From Culex pipiens pallens (Eukaryota; Arthropoda; Insecta; Diptera; Culicidae): 64,000 nt of DNA. A program made the translations under genes and the position numbers. Below, piece after piece: positions 31,791 through 45,287 of the stretch; positions within the stretch are counted from its first letter, which is position 1; every line of letters begins with the position of its first letter. The notes below the pieces were generated by a model that was not told where the DNA came from, made no database searches, and saw only the letters and a program-made list of their open reading frames with translations. Location of the stretch: NCBI RefSeq assembly GCF_016801865.2, contig NC_068937.1, positions 130,237,279 through 130,301,278 on the forward strand, read 5' to 3'.

Positions 31791-33582
31791 TCCCCTCGCA
31801 ACGGTTCGTCTCATCGAGCGCGAAATGGCATTTCTTCCCCCGCGGACCTGTCGCGTGTTTTATCGAAATAACAGACAGCCGTAGAGAGACTCTCCAAGTC
31901 CACTTCCAGCAGTCGTACCAACGCCCAAGCCATCCTAAATAGATTAAACGGTAATTAAATGCTCGTTATATCGATATGTCGGAGGGGAGCAGAATCTGTG
32001 CCACGAAACGTCCCGGTCGTCGTCGGCCATCATCAACCAGCCAGTCAACCGGGCAACCTGGTCCCTGCTTCAGAGGTTTGGTTCAGTTATTCTCAACAGG
32101 CCGTCGGAAAAGAGCGGCCCTGGAACGGAAACGGATCGTTGACTGTCGTCGTCGCTCTCGTCTATACCGGGGAATTTATTGAATTGGAAGGAAATTGATG
32201 CTCTTGCTACATCATGTGAATGTTGGGGGATAATTTACTTTAAGGCCGAGATGAGCAGGACGACCAGTTTGATGAGTTTGAGTTTGGGATTGAATTGAGA
32301 CATACGCCTTGAGGTATGCAATGGTGGGGCAAAATATTTGCAATAGAACTTTACACTTGGGCTCACTTCGCATTTTCTTATCGTTAATGCCGAGATGGTT
32401 CTTAATTGCTCTTCACAGAATCCTGTTTTCCAACTTAACCCGTAAATATCACATCTCCTAGCGAGTGTTTGAACATGTCGACATTGTTGTTTATGTAAGT
32501 GCTGCGGTTTGTTTGCTAAGAAGATATGCGTTGCATATCTTACACCAGAGGCAAGATTAAATTTTCCTGTTTCCGAGTTCAATTTAATCAAGCGTGCGGA
32601 ACAAGCACAGCTTCCTACTTAGGAAATTGGTATTGTGATATTAATTTCAAGATACACACACACACACAGCACTCCTTCTCGCAGCTTGATGCATTACAGC
32701 CTGCGCAAGAAGTGCAGCCACCATTTTACGGATTTCGCAATCGACTGACTGGGTTGTGGCAGATCTGCATGCGCCACACACTGCTGCGTTACGATTTGCA
32801 GCCGAGCACGTACACAAACACAGTGCTACACGTTTGCTGTAGTTGTTGCTGGAACAAATGGTTCAATTGATGAGAGCTGGAGTGGAAGTTGTTGCTTTAA
32901 GACGGAATCCTGCGAAATCTGGTGAGCGGAAGGAGTGTTGATCAGGGTGAAATTTGAAAAACAATGTTTGCAAAGAACAACCACAACATTTTAATATTAT
33001 TTCAGGACTTTGATAAAACTTGAAGGCAGAACTTCGAGACAATCTCAGCTCTATCAAAACATTCCTCTTTTCTCCTAAATTCACTCCTGTTTAGTTGGGA
33101 AACCATGTAGGAATTACATCACCCAAGCAGCAAGTTTACTCTTTTCCTACAACTAATATGTATTTCTGTGGGTATGTTTTTCCTTACGCCGAGCTTGGAT
33201 TGGAAATTTATTTAAACACCAGCCCCAAACCAACCGGAATTGAACACACCCCAGTTAGGCGAGGTGGTTAGAACTGCCACTAGGAAAATCCTTAGCTGGC
33301 TGCCACAGTGTGCGCGGGGCACATTATCCAACTACAATGGAATTAACCCTCAACTGATGACTTGGTTTTTAACTTTTCAAAAGTTTCTATCACATCATTA
33401 ACTGTTGACTGCTACAAAAAAAATCTATCACATAAATCAAATTAAATAGCAATAGTGGATGTTTTTTTTCAAAAGAACATAGAAAATAGAGAATCCTTAC
33501 TAAATTAATAAATACTAACAGCCATCACGTGATCATGCTTACAAAAATTAAGTTTCATATTTAAATCATCTTCAAGAAACTC
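31791..33582. other. Unique DNA, GC-richer at 31.8-32.9 kb
   Basis: CGTCGTCGGCC-type runs lie near 32015, and (AC)n at about 32655-32668. Small overlapping frames occur on both strands and no protein family is recognised. Confidence 0.4.
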
Positions 33583-33978
33583 ACATTTATCCAACGAGGT
33601 TCACCGAGTTGGATAAATACGAGGTTCACCGAAGTGGATAAATACGATGAGAGTTGAAAAAATAGAGTTTTGCAACGAGTTCCATACAACATTTTTTGCA
33701 ATTCCGAAAAACACCCTTTGAATGGAATTATAAGTCAAATGTTCATGTATTTTGTCAATTACCCGTTTAAATCATTTTTTTAAAGTATTACTTTTCGAAA
33801 CAAGTGCTTAAAAGTTCAACTTTTCAGCATCCATTTCAGTGCTGAAAAGTAGAACTTTTCAGCATTTATTTTGAAAAGTGTTACTATTCGATTTTGTTAT
33901 TTTTGGTACAGAAAAGTTGGCTGTTTCATCGTTCAAGAATGACAGAAAAAGTAAGTAGTTTCACGACGGAATTGCAAA
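33583..33978 (+). mobile_element. GTCGTACATTTATCC repeat family, second copy
   Basis: Collinear with 27344-27722. Here GAGGTTCACCGARKTGGATAA is duplicated in tandem (about 33596-33643). It ends at the same TTTCACGACGGAATTGCAAAA. Confidence 0.7.
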
Positions 33979-34383
33979 AATATGCTTGTGGTAATGTGAT
34001 AAAGATGATGAACAATATGATAAAGAACTACGTTAAAGCTTTTTGAACGATTATCAATTAAACTTTTTTTAAAAATCTGTTTTTTGCGTTGAAAATAAAT
34101 CTAAATTGCTAGGTCTTTTGTGATAAAAGGATTCAAATTTTATAACTATTCTTTACATTATGTTAAAATTGGCGTTTCCAGATTATTTGCTAAAAAATCA
34201 TTTAAGAAATCTCAAACAGATTATTTTTAAGTTAACCCAGTTTCTTTAATAAATTAGTTCTTGCATATTTCATGTTTTAAATTTGCCATTTATTTTTGAT
34301 AATTTGTTTGCTTTAGATTTCATACAAATTGAGACATTTATCCATTCATTTTCCAAAACATTGGCAAAGTCACATAAAACAAG
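33979..34383. other. AT-rich spacer
   Basis: AT-rich and non-repeated within the window. No signal noted. Confidence 0.45.
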
Positions 34384-34385
34384 TA

Positions 34386-35908
34386 CCCGGGCAGACGGTA
34401 CCCGAGCAGACGGAAATAACGCAGGAATAACATTATTTGATATTGGAAAATACTAGACCAATAACATTTTATGTTATTTATAACAAGATTTGTTATTCGC
34501 CGTTATGATTTTTTTGTTAATGGATTGTTATTGTAATAACAGATTAATAACATTTTAAGTTATTCTTCGACCAAATCTTTGTTATTATTTTTTGTTATTT
34601 TAACAACTAATCCGATCATCCCAATAACAGTTGGCGGTATTCCTCCATAACAAAAAATGTTATTCCAAAGTTGTTCTGGCTTTCAACCAATAACAGACCG
34701 ATAACAAATTTTGTTATGATAACATAAACTGTTATTCAACTTTTATGCAAAAGTTGATTTTTCAAGAAGATTCCATAACACTTTCTGTTATTTTAAGAGT
34801 ATTTGTTATTGAAATGGCATGAATTTAGTTATTACCGTCTGTTCGGGTAATAACAAAATTAATAATATTTCAATAACAAATCCTGTTAAAATAACAAAAA
34901 GTGTTATTATTTTATCCTGAACTTCAACTTCAAGAAGAAAAAATAATAACAGTTTCTGATAAAATAACAAGATTTGGTATTGAAGTGATATTATACTGAA
35001 AAATTTTAATAACACGCTAATAATAGGAAATGTTATACATTTCAAAAACTCTCCTAATAACAAGATTTGTTAATTGTTTGTCGCACAAAGGGAAAAGTTT
35101 TTAAGTGTCCATAACACAATCTGTTATATTTTTTTCTTTTGTTAAATATGTTTAGAGCTTGGTATAATTTTGTTCAATTTCGTCGGGGTCATTATTTTGG
35201 TCATGAAATGGGGTCCTTAAGCTTAAATTAATCTGATAAAATTAAGTTTTGAAAGTTTTTTTTTAATTTTGTTATATTCTCTAACGGAATTGATTTATTT
35301 AATGAGAATTTTTGAAGTGTGAATAACAAAAACTGTTATTATTTTCACAGAGCGAGGAAGTCGGAGCTGACGTTGAAGTTCGAGCTGGAGTGAGACCTTG
35401 GAGACGGCATCGGATTCAGCTAATTTTCAGCAACTTTCACGTGGAGTCGGAATCTGTGAAGTAGGGTATTTTTGGAGAGCTGTAGTCGGCGTTGACGTCA
35501 TATCCTGCATCCAGAGTCGGAGTTGTCTTCAAAGTATGGATTCAAAGTCGCGTGAAGGTACCTGACCTGCAGCCCTGACTAGTACAGAAGAGTTATGGCA
35601 ACTGCAGGTTTATTTGCAAAAGGCAAATAAACCAAAACAATATTTATTTTTTGTTATGGCGACATAGAAGTTCAGGAATTTTTGTTATTATGCTGCTCCA
35701 CCTATCCGCACAAAAAAAAACAAATCTTGTTATTCCTTCATGATTCCTTCTGTGTTATTGGTTTGTTTTTGCAATAACAACAGTTTAAGTTATTCTTCGA
35801 ACAAATCTTTGTTATTGATAACAACTAATCCGATCATCCCAATAACATATTTCGATCTTCTCACAATATCAAAAACTGACCTTCCCAAGTTATTTCCGTC
35901 TGCTCGGG
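34386..35908 (+). mobile_element. GTTATT-word MITE, long subfamily, host of a second copy
   Basis: It starts CCCGGGCAGACGG and ends CCGTCTGCTCGGG, with TA at 34384-34385 and 35909-35910. Thirteen bases in, after its first GGTA, sits another complete member (34401-34847). The rest is longer than the usual 450 bp and includes a stretch of GGAGTCGGAGTTG-like repeats at about 35350-35590 that may be a further insertion. Confidence 0.82.
34401..34847 (-). mobile_element. GTTATT-word MITE nested in its own family
   Basis: Ends CCCGAGCAGACGG and CCGTCTGTTCGGG, flanked by TA (34399-34400, 34848-34849). Removing it restores GACGGTAATAAC in the host, exactly as in other copies. It is in reverse orientation relative to 11036-11495. 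Confidence 0.9.
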
Positions 35909-35910
35909 TA

Positions 35911-37725
35911 AAACTTCCAACCCATAAAATTTCTAAAATTTGAAGAGTTCTTCTTTCCAATGCTTTTTAAAGATCAAAAATTCGTTGAAAAATGGATTTT
36001 TGGCCATTTTTTAAATCGAAGCCTGTCTAAAGGCAGGGTTGGGTTGTAGAGGGATAAAATTTAAGTATTATCATAAAATCATGATATTTTTCCATTTTTA
36101 GGTAGTACACGGGTGAAATCCTGTTAGCTTATGTGGTAACTGCCGTGAGCAATAATAATACGCGAGAATATTTAATTTACAAAGTAATACGTTTTTTGTA
36201 ATTTAAAGGTATCGAGCTCAACTTGAAAAGTGAATGATTTATTAAAACTATCCCTTCAAAAATGTTATTACGTGAAGAAGACATCAATACTTAAGAAATT
36301 ATTGTTTTCATGCTTATAATAATCATTTAAAGTTTATATTTGACTTATGACTTCCTTGGTCAAAATATTTAAACCCGTATATCAAGTTCATTATCCGAAA
36401 TACGGTGGTCCAAAAAGATATCTTGGCAAGCTGAATTGTTTCAGCAGTTCTAGAGATATGATTATTTTTTTAATGGGCCCTCCTTTTTCTGATAGGACCA
36501 CCCTTATCATAACACAAAAAAACTACGGGTCTTATAATTTTGGCCAAGAATCTCTCATGCCAATTTGAGCTAAATCCTGCTGGTTTGACGTGGAAATCAC
36601 ATCATATTACGAATATTTAACAATTATTTTTAAGACGAAATCCTCAGAAATAAGTTTGAAAACGTTCGCAGATTTTAAAAATGTTTGGTCCACAAAATGT
36701 TTAGTTCCTTTTATTCTTCATCATGTTGTTGGACTTACATATATGTGTAAAAAAAAATACGAGTTATGTTTTCAACCAAGGGTTTGCTCAAAATTTGTGC
36801 AATCTGCATCCCAGAGGGCTAAACACGCCACTGTTTGAAGAGCGTCAAGATATCTCTTGGGCATAAGCCAGCGTATGTGTGAAATGGTGTATATGTGTGT
36901 GTGTGCAAATTTAAACACACACACACACACGCCAATCCGAGCACCCAGACGATGTAATTTATTCAATTGTAAATACACACAGCGTTAGTAACGCATGGCT
37001 GGATTGTTTAGCTCGCAAGTTGAGGCAAGTTCGCCTGAGACTAGCTGCAACACATGTGCTGTCGAAGCTTGGTTCGTTTCTTCGAGGAATCTTTGCAAAG
37101 GAGCTGCAATTTTCGAGGAAGGAAAACCGAGCTGTAAGCTGATTGATGTAATGAACAGGGCAAATATGTGGGTGCTGGAAATTTAAGATTTGAGTGTCAA
37201 TCGAAATGACTTGTAATAAATTGCAGAATATGCTGACGAAGTTTTGCGAGTCCAAAAATGTCAACCCATTTCTGGTTGTGATTGACACCAGGATTGAGTT
37301 CAACTGGGAGCAAACTCAAAAAGCTCAATCAGCGCTCCAATTACAAAGCAAGAAACGGAACAAATCATCATCGGCCGTCGAAAAATTGAGAGAGAAAAAA
37401 CTGAAGAGCACCATCAGCCGAAAATTGAATTGTCTACGCTTTCGATGACAACGAGCAGCTTCCCAATTACGGGCCAACTCATCGTTGTCACCGAAACACG
37501 GTCTCGACAGGAGGTTCCTCGTTCCGCCAAAGATGATGGGCCCAATCAGGTCGACGTGTCGAACTGCTCAAATCTGTCAGAAAGGCGAAAGAAAAAGTTC
37601 TTAATTATTTCTGTTTTGGACCAACTGGGCTGAAGAATAGGCCTGGTAGTACCTCCATAGCTTGACAGCTTGAGGACGATGGGTGTGAACGATTGGAAGT
37701 TTGGTAGGGTGTTAAACCGGCATGG
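35911..37725. other. Mostly unique DNA
   Basis: 35945-36053 carries a diverged CTGTCTAAAGGCAGGGTTGGG piece of the TTAA MITE family (see 16223-16586). (GT)n and (CA)n runs lie at 36890-36902 and 36915-36930. 36.95-37.65 kb is more balanced in composition, with frames to 114 codons on both strands and no known domain. Confidence 0.4.
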
Positions 37726-37728
37726 TTC

Positions 37729-40700
37729 AAATACTTAAAATACTTAAAATACTTAAAATACTTAAAATACTTAAAATACTTAAAATACTTAAAATACTTA
37801 AAATACTTAAAATACTTAAAATACTTAAAATACTTAAAATACTTAAAATACTTAAAATACTTAAAATACTTAAAATACTTAAAATACTTAAAATACTTAA
37901 AATACTTAAAATACTTAAAATACTTAAAATACTTAAAATACTTAAAATACTTAAAATACTTAAAATACTTAAAATACTTAAAATACTTAAAATACTTAAA
38001 ATACTTAAAATACTTAAAATACTTAAAATTCTTAAAATACTTAAAATACTTAAAATACTTAAAATACTTAAAATACTTAAAGTACTTAAAATACTTAAAA
38101 TACTTAAAATACTTAAAATACTTAAAATACTTAAAATACTTAAAATACTTAAAATACTTAAAATACTTAAAATACTTAAAATACTTAAAATACTTAAAAT
38201 ACTTAAAATACTTAAAATACTTAAAATACTTAAAATACTTAAAATACTTAAAAAACTTAAAATACTTAAAATACTTAAAATACTTAAAATGCTTAAAATA
38301 CTTAAAATACTTAAAATACTTAAAATACTTAAAATACTTAAAATACTTAAAATACTTAAAATACTTAAAATACTTAAAATACTTAAAATACTTAAAATAC
38401 TTAAAATACTTAAAATACTTAAAATACTTAAAATACTTAAAATACTTAAAATACTTACAATACTTAAAATACTTAAAATACTTAAAATACTTAAAATACT
38501 TAAAATACTTAAAATACTTACAATACTTAAAATACTTAAAATACTTAAAATACTTAAAATACTTAAAATACTTAAAATACTTAAAATACTTAAAATACTT
38601 AAAATACTTAAAATACTTAAAATACTTAAAATACTTAAAATACTTAAAATACTTAAAATACTTAAAATACTTAAAATACTTAAAATACTTAAAATACTTA
38701 AAATACTTAAAATACTTAAAATACTTAAAATACTTAAAATACTTAAAATACTTAAAATACTTAAAATACTTAAAATACTTAAAATACTTAAAATACTTAA
38801 AATACTTAAAATACTTAAAATACTTAAAATACTTAAAATACTTAAAATACTTAAAATACTTAAAATACTTAAAATACTTAAAATACTTAAAATACTTAAA
38901 ATACTTAAAATACTTAAAATACTTAAAATTCTTAAAATACTTAAAATACTTAAAATACTTAAAATACTTAAAATACTTAAAATACTTAAAATACTTAAAA
39001 TACTTAAAATACTTAAAATACTTAAAATACTTAAAATACTTAAAATTCTTAAAATACTTAAAATACTTAAAATACTTAAAATACTTAAAATACTTAAAGT
39101 ACTTAAAATACTTAAAATACTTTAAAAACTTAAAATACTTAAAATACTTAAAATACTTAAAATACTTAAAATACTTAAAATACTTAAAATACTTAAAATA
39201 CTTAAAATACTTAAAATACTTAAAATACTTAAAATACTTAAAATACTTAAAATACTTAAAATACTTAAAATACTTAAAATACTTAAAATACTTAAAATAC
39301 TTAAAATACTTAAAATTCTTAAAATACTTAAAATACTTAAAATACTTAAAATACTTAAAATACTTAAAATACTTAAAGTACTTAAAATACTTAAAATACT
39401 TAAAATACTTAAAATACTTAAAATACTTAAAATACTTAAAATACTTAAAATACTTAAAATACTTAAAATACTTAAAATACTTAAAATACTTAAAATACTT
39501 AAAATACTTAAAATACTTAAAATACTTAAAATACTTAAAATACTTAAAATACTTAAAATACTTAAAATACTTAAAATACTTAAAATACTTAAAATACTTA
39601 AAATACTTAAAATACTTAAAATACTTAAAATACTTAAAATACTTAAAATACTTAAAATACTTAAAATACTTAAAATACTTAAAATACTTAAAATACTTAA
39701 AATACTTAAAATACTTAAAATACTTAAAATACTTAAAATACTTAAAATACTTAAAATACTTAAAATACTTAAAATACTTAAAATACTTAAAATACTTAAA
39801 ATACTTTAAATACTTAAAATACTTAAAATACTTAAAATACTTAAAATACTTAAAATACTTAAAATACTTAAAATACTTAAAATACTTAAAATACTTAAAA
39901 TACTTAAAATACTTAAAATACTTAAAATACTTAAAATACTTAAAAAACTTAAAATACTTAAAATACTTAAAATACTTAAAATACTTAAAATACTTAAAAT
40001 ACTTAAAATACTTAAAATACTTAAAATACTTAAAATACTTAAAATACTTAAAATACTTAAAATACTTAAAATACTTAAAATACTTAAAATACTTAAAATA
40101 CTTAAAATACTTAAAATACTTTAAAAACTTAAAATACTTAAAATACTTAAAATACTTAAAATACTTAAAATACTTAAAATACTTAAAATACTTAAAATAC
40201 TTAAAATACTTAAAATACTTAAAATACTTAAAATACTTAAAATACTTAAAATACTTAAAATACTTAAAATACTTAAAATACTTAAAATACTTAAAATACT
40301 TAAAATACTTAAAATACTTAAAATACTTAAAATTCTTAAAATACTTAAAATACTTAAAATACTTAAAATACTTAAAATACTTAAAGTACTTAAAATACTT
40401 AAAATACTTAAAATACTTAAAATACTTAAAATACTTAAAATACTTAAAATACTTAAAATACTTAAAATACTTAAAATACTTAAAATACTTAAAATACTTA
40501 AAATACTTAAAATACTTTAAAAACTTAAAATACTTAAAATACTTAAAATACTTAAAATACTTAAAATACTTAAAATACTTAAAATACTTAAAATACTTAA
40601 AATACTTAAAATACTTAAAATACTTAAAATACTTAAAATACTTAAAATACTTAAAATTCTTAAAATACTTAAAATACTTAAAATACTTAAAATACTTAAA

Positions 40701-42162
40701 ATACTTAAAATACTTAAAGTACTTAAAATACTTAAAATACTTAAAATACTTAAAATACTTAAAATACTTAAAATACTTAAAATACTTAAAATACTTAAAA
40801 TACTTAAAATACTTAAAATACTTAAAATACTTAAAATACTTAAAATACTTAAAATACTTAAAATACTTAAAATACTTAAAATACTTAAAATACTTAAAAT
40901 ACTTAAAATACTTAAAATACTTAAAATACTTAAAATACTTAAAATACTTAAAATACTTAAAATACTTAAAATACTTAAAATACTTAAAATACTTAAAATA
41001 CTTAAAATACTTAAAATACTTAAAATACTTAAAATACTTAAAATACTTAAAATACTTAAAATACTTAAAATACTTAAAATACTTTAAAAACTTAAAATAC
41101 TTAAAATACTTAAAATACTTAAAATACTTAAAATACTTAAAATACTTAAAATACTTAAAATACTTAAAATACTTAAAATACTTAAAATACTTAAAATACT
41201 TAAAATACTTAAAATACTTAAAATACTTAAAATACTTAAAATACTTAAAATACTTAAAATACTTAAAATACTTAAAATACTTAAAATACTTAAAATACTT
41301 AAAATACTTAAAATACTTAAAATACTTAAAATACTTAAAATACTTAAAATACTTAAAATACTTAAAATACTTAAAATACTTAAAATACTTAAAATACTTA
41401 AAATACTTAAAATACTTAAAATACTTAAAATACTTAAATTACTTAAAATACTTAAAATACTTAAAATACTTAAAATACTTAAAATACTTAAAATACTTAA
41501 AATACTTAAAATACTTAAAATACTTAAAATACTTAAAATACTTAAAATACTTAAAATACTTAAAATACTTTAAAAACTTAAAATACTTAAAATACTTAAA
41601 ATACTTAAAATACTTAAAATACTTAAAATACTTAAAATACTTAAAATACTTAAAATACTTAAAATACTTAAAATACTTAAAATACTTAAAATACTTAAAA
41701 TACTTAAAATACTTAAAATACTTAAAATACTTAAAATACTTAAAATACTTAAAATACTTAAAATACTTAAAATACTTAAAATACTTAAAATACTTAAAAT
41801 ACTTAAAATACTTAAAATACTTAAAATACTTAAAATACTTAAAATACTTAAAATACTTAAAATACTTAAAATACTTAAAATACTTAAAATACTTAAAATA
41901 CTTAAAATACTTAAAATACTTAAAATACTTAAAATACTTAAAATACTTAAAATACTTAAAATACTTAAAATACTTAAAATACTTAAAATACTTAAAATAC
42001 TTAAAATACTTAAAATACTTAAAAAACTTAAAATACTTAAAATACTTAAAATACTTAAAATACTTAAAATACTTAAAATACTTAAAATACTTAAAATACT
42101 TAAAATACTTAAAATACTTAAAATACTTAAAATACTTAAAATACTTGAAATACTTGAAAAAC
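37729..42162. repeat. 9-bp satellite, (ACTTAAAAT)n, about 490 copies
   Basis: An uninterrupted 4.4-kb array. Almost all units are identical and the + strand has practically no G. Variant units recur: AAAATTCTT, AAAGTACTT, CTTTAAAAACTT and a few AAAAAACTT. Because 9 is a multiple of three, two forward frames stay open, giving a 467-codon Ile-Leu-Lys repeat frame that is not a gene. It ends in two TTGAAATAC-like units. Confidence 0.98.
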
Positions 42163-43282
42163 TATTATCAAAACATAAACCAACTCCACAATTTTTTGAT
42201 TCTTTGCTGACTCTGACCTCTAACTCCCACCAGCAGTGGGCAGGACCACCTTCCGAGCCAAGATTTGTAGGCTTCCACGTTGAAGGCGCAAAAAAGTTTT
42301 GACCTGTCCAAAGCCTTCATCAACCCGTAGAAGCCAGTGCTGCCATCATCATCATCATCATCATCATCACCGTTGCCATCGTCGTCGTCGTAATCACGGT
42401 CAACTCCGGCCCCGGGGTTCCGAGTGCGTGGCTTGGCCCCAACGACGACCGAACCACGACCGCCTGCCATCGCAAGATAAGGGGAGACAAGTTTGTTGGA
42501 ATTAATTACCGTCACTTATTTTGCTATTTTTCTACGCTCAACCCCACCCCACCCAGCCTCGTCCAGCTCCAGCTGAAATAATGGCCCCTGGCCACTCTGG
42601 TTCGGGACAGTTTTTTTTCCCCTCCTTCCTTTCAACACTTACCTGGCACAATCCCACCCCAGCCCAACCAATTTCTGGCCTGACATGCTGAAAATGCTGT
42701 TTTACGCTTCGATTGTGGCAATAAGTTGAAAAAATGAGAGTTCGCAGGACATGATGGCCGAAACAGAGTATGAAAAAAAAAATACAAGCAGAAATAATCT
42801 CTGGAACGGACGCACATCCCCTTAATTGGGATTCCTGGCTGGAGTGTGGCGTGTGTTCCGAGAAGAAAACACAATGCTGCAGGATTTTCACGAAGGCAAT
42901 GAACCTAGTGTAAAGAGGACTTTCTGAGTTTTTTTTTTTTTTGCTTGCCAAATGGACCGTGTTTTCCGGGAAGTGATGAAAATGGAAAAGTGTTTAATCG
43001 ATTCATCTGATTTAATGAAGAACCCAACAATTCTCTGGTTAGTTTGCAATACGGCGTAACCACCATCGCGACCTCCGACATTCATTTGATTTTTCTCTGA
43101 AACAAATTCAATTTGCATTGGTTTTTAAGTAAAGAGCATTTAAAGGACGTGTAGATGAACAATTTCAAACATTATTGATTTTCATAATTTGTAAATTGAT
43201 CGAGAAATGATCGAAAAACGGGTTTGTTTACAACTGGCGCTTAGGACCTTTTGAGAACTAATCCAGAATGTAATTTTCATTG
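42163..43282. other. Unique DNA with CAT/CGT triplet runs
   Basis: (CAT)n at about 42344-42370 is followed by CGTCGTCGTCG. GC-richer to 42.9 kb. Frames of up to 137 codons on the minus strand translate triplet and poly-T tracts and have no recognised domain. Confidence 0.4.
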
Positions 43283-44431
43283 GGGTCATTCTCCGCCAAC
43301 TCACACAGCAGTTGCCCCGACCCCTCTTCGATTTGCGTGGAACTTTGTCCTAAGGGGTAACTTTTGTCCTTGATCAGGAATCCGAGGTCCGTTTTTTGAT
43401 ATCTCGTGACGGAGGGGCGGTACGACCCCTTCCATTTTTGAACATGCGAAAAAAGAGGTGTTTTTCAATAATTTGCAGCCTGAAACGGTGATGAGATAGA
43501 AATTTGGTGTCAAAGGGACTTTTATGTAAAATTATACGCCCGATTTAATGACGTACTCAGAATTCCGAAACAAACGTATTTTTCATCGAAAAAAACACAA
43601 AAAAAGTTTTAAAAACTCTGCCATTTTCCTTTTCTTATCTGTAATTTTTTTTGAAACATGTCATTTTAAGGGTAATTAAATGTTCTTTTCGAATCTATAT
43701 TGACGCAGAAGGGTAATTTTTTCATTTAGAACAATTTTTTACATTTTAAAATTTCGTGTTTTTTCTAACTCTGCAGGGTTAGTTTTTAGAGTGTAATAAT
43801 ATTCTACAAAGTTGTAAAGCAGACAATTACAAAAGTTTTGATATATAAACATAAGGGGTTTGCTTATGAACATTACGAGTTATCGCGATTTTACAAAAAA
43901 AAAACTTTGTAGAACATTATTACACTATAAAAAATAACCCTGCAAAGTTAGAAAAAACATGATATTTTAAAATGAAAAATTTTGTTTGAAATGAAAAAAA
44001 TACCCTTCTGGGTCAATGTAGATTCGAAATGAACATTAAATTTCCCTTAAAATGACATGTTCCAAAATTTGTTGCAGTCTAGTAACGGAAAATGGCAGAG
44101 CTTTTAAAACTTTTTTAGTGTTTTTTTTTCGATTTTTTGGAATTTTGAGTACGCCATCAAATCTTGCGTACAGTTTTACATAAAAGTCCCTTTGACACCG
44201 AATTTCTATCTCATCACCGTTTCAGGCTGCAAATTATTGAAAAACACCTCTTTTTTCGCATGTTCAAAAATGGAAGGGGTCGTACCGCCCCTCCGTCACG
44301 AGATATCAAAAAACGGACCTCGGATTCGTGATCAGGGACAAAAGTTACCCCTTAGGACAAAGTTTCACGCAAATCGAAGAGGGGTCGGGGCAACTTTTCC
44401 CGATTTCGTGTGAGTTGTTAGAAATTTATCC
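43283..44431. mobile_element. 1.15-kb palindromic GGGTMATTC element
   Basis: Arms of about 550 bp, sharing TTGCCCCGACCCCTCTTCG near the ends and a centre near 43860. Ends GGGTCATTCTCCGCCAACTC and a decayed GAAATTTATCC. Flanks ATTG and ACTG could be a mutated 4-bp duplication. The right arm is the source-like form of 17222-17714. The two identical 70-73-codon frames in the arms are mirror images, not genes. Confidence 0.8.
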
Positions 44432-44468
44432 ACTGCTGAAAGATGTTTTCACTAAATAAAAAACGTAA

Positions 44469-45208
44469 CTTAATCCACCTTTAGGTGGTTGGTGCCTTCC
44501 TCTCATTTATATAGTGATTACAATTCCCTAAAGTGTCCACATGGATTATGGATCTCCCCTAACGTGATCGCAGTACCTAAGAGATCCTAATAAAAATAAG
44601 TGACGAGAAAAAAAAACAGACTTCCTACAGACTTTTTGTCAAGATAATACAGACACCGCCTTTCAGGAAAATGGCATCCCTCTACAAGGCTTTTTTTCGT
44701 GGCGACCAGACAAGACCATTTGAGGTTATGTAAATTCAGACCATTTTTTAAACTGCTTGTAATTTTAGATAGGTAGGTCAGATCATAAAATTTCTTAATC
44801 CACAAGAAAGGTCTTCTCATATGCTTTTTAAAAATATATAACATGTGAGGGTTTCATGAAAAAACCACCCTTTTTACCATAATTTTAATTTAATATGAAA
44901 CAGTTTTTTTAACATAACTTTTTAAATACATGATAAAACTGCATGAATTTAAATAGCAACTTAGGGGACGTTAAGCCGGATCAATTAAAACCATTCCGGC
45001 CAAAATCGGTTGAGCCTGTGACAAGATATTCCAGTGACATTGATTTGGTACACATGTCTACATACAGCCAAACACACAGACATTTGCTCAGCTGGTGATT
45101 CTGAGTCGATATGTACAAATGAAGGTAGGTCTAGGAGGTCTAACTAAAAAGTTCGCTTTTCGAGTGATTTTATAGCCTTTCCTCAGTAAAGTGAGGAAGG
45201 CAAAAAAT
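44469..45208 (+). mobile_element. TTAATCCACC...GAGGAAGGCAAA element
   Basis: It begins TTAATCCACCTTTAGGTGG then TTGGTGCCTTCCTC and ends CAGTAAAGTGAGGAAGGCAAA, so GCCTTCCTC near the left is inverted at the right. It contains CTGAGTCGATATG about 110 bases before the end. Related copies: 55662-56288 and, in part, 1341-1697. Superfamily not determined. Confidence 0.65.
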
Positions 45209-45287
45209 TATAAAAAATAAATTTAATGCATAATACATCAGTCTAGTTGTTTTAGAATCATTATTTTATTAAAAATCCAAATTATCT

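Noticed and set aside
37722..39125. 467-codon open frame of repeated Ile-Leu-Lys
   Set aside because: It is the direct translation of the 9-bp satellite. The frame stays open only because the unit is a multiple of three, and it ends at the first CTTTAAAAACTT variant.
43301..44413. Two nearly identical 70-73-codon frames on opposite strands
   Set aside because: They are the same sequence in the two arms of the palindromic GGGTMATTC element, so the identity reflects the inverted repeat, not a gene pair.
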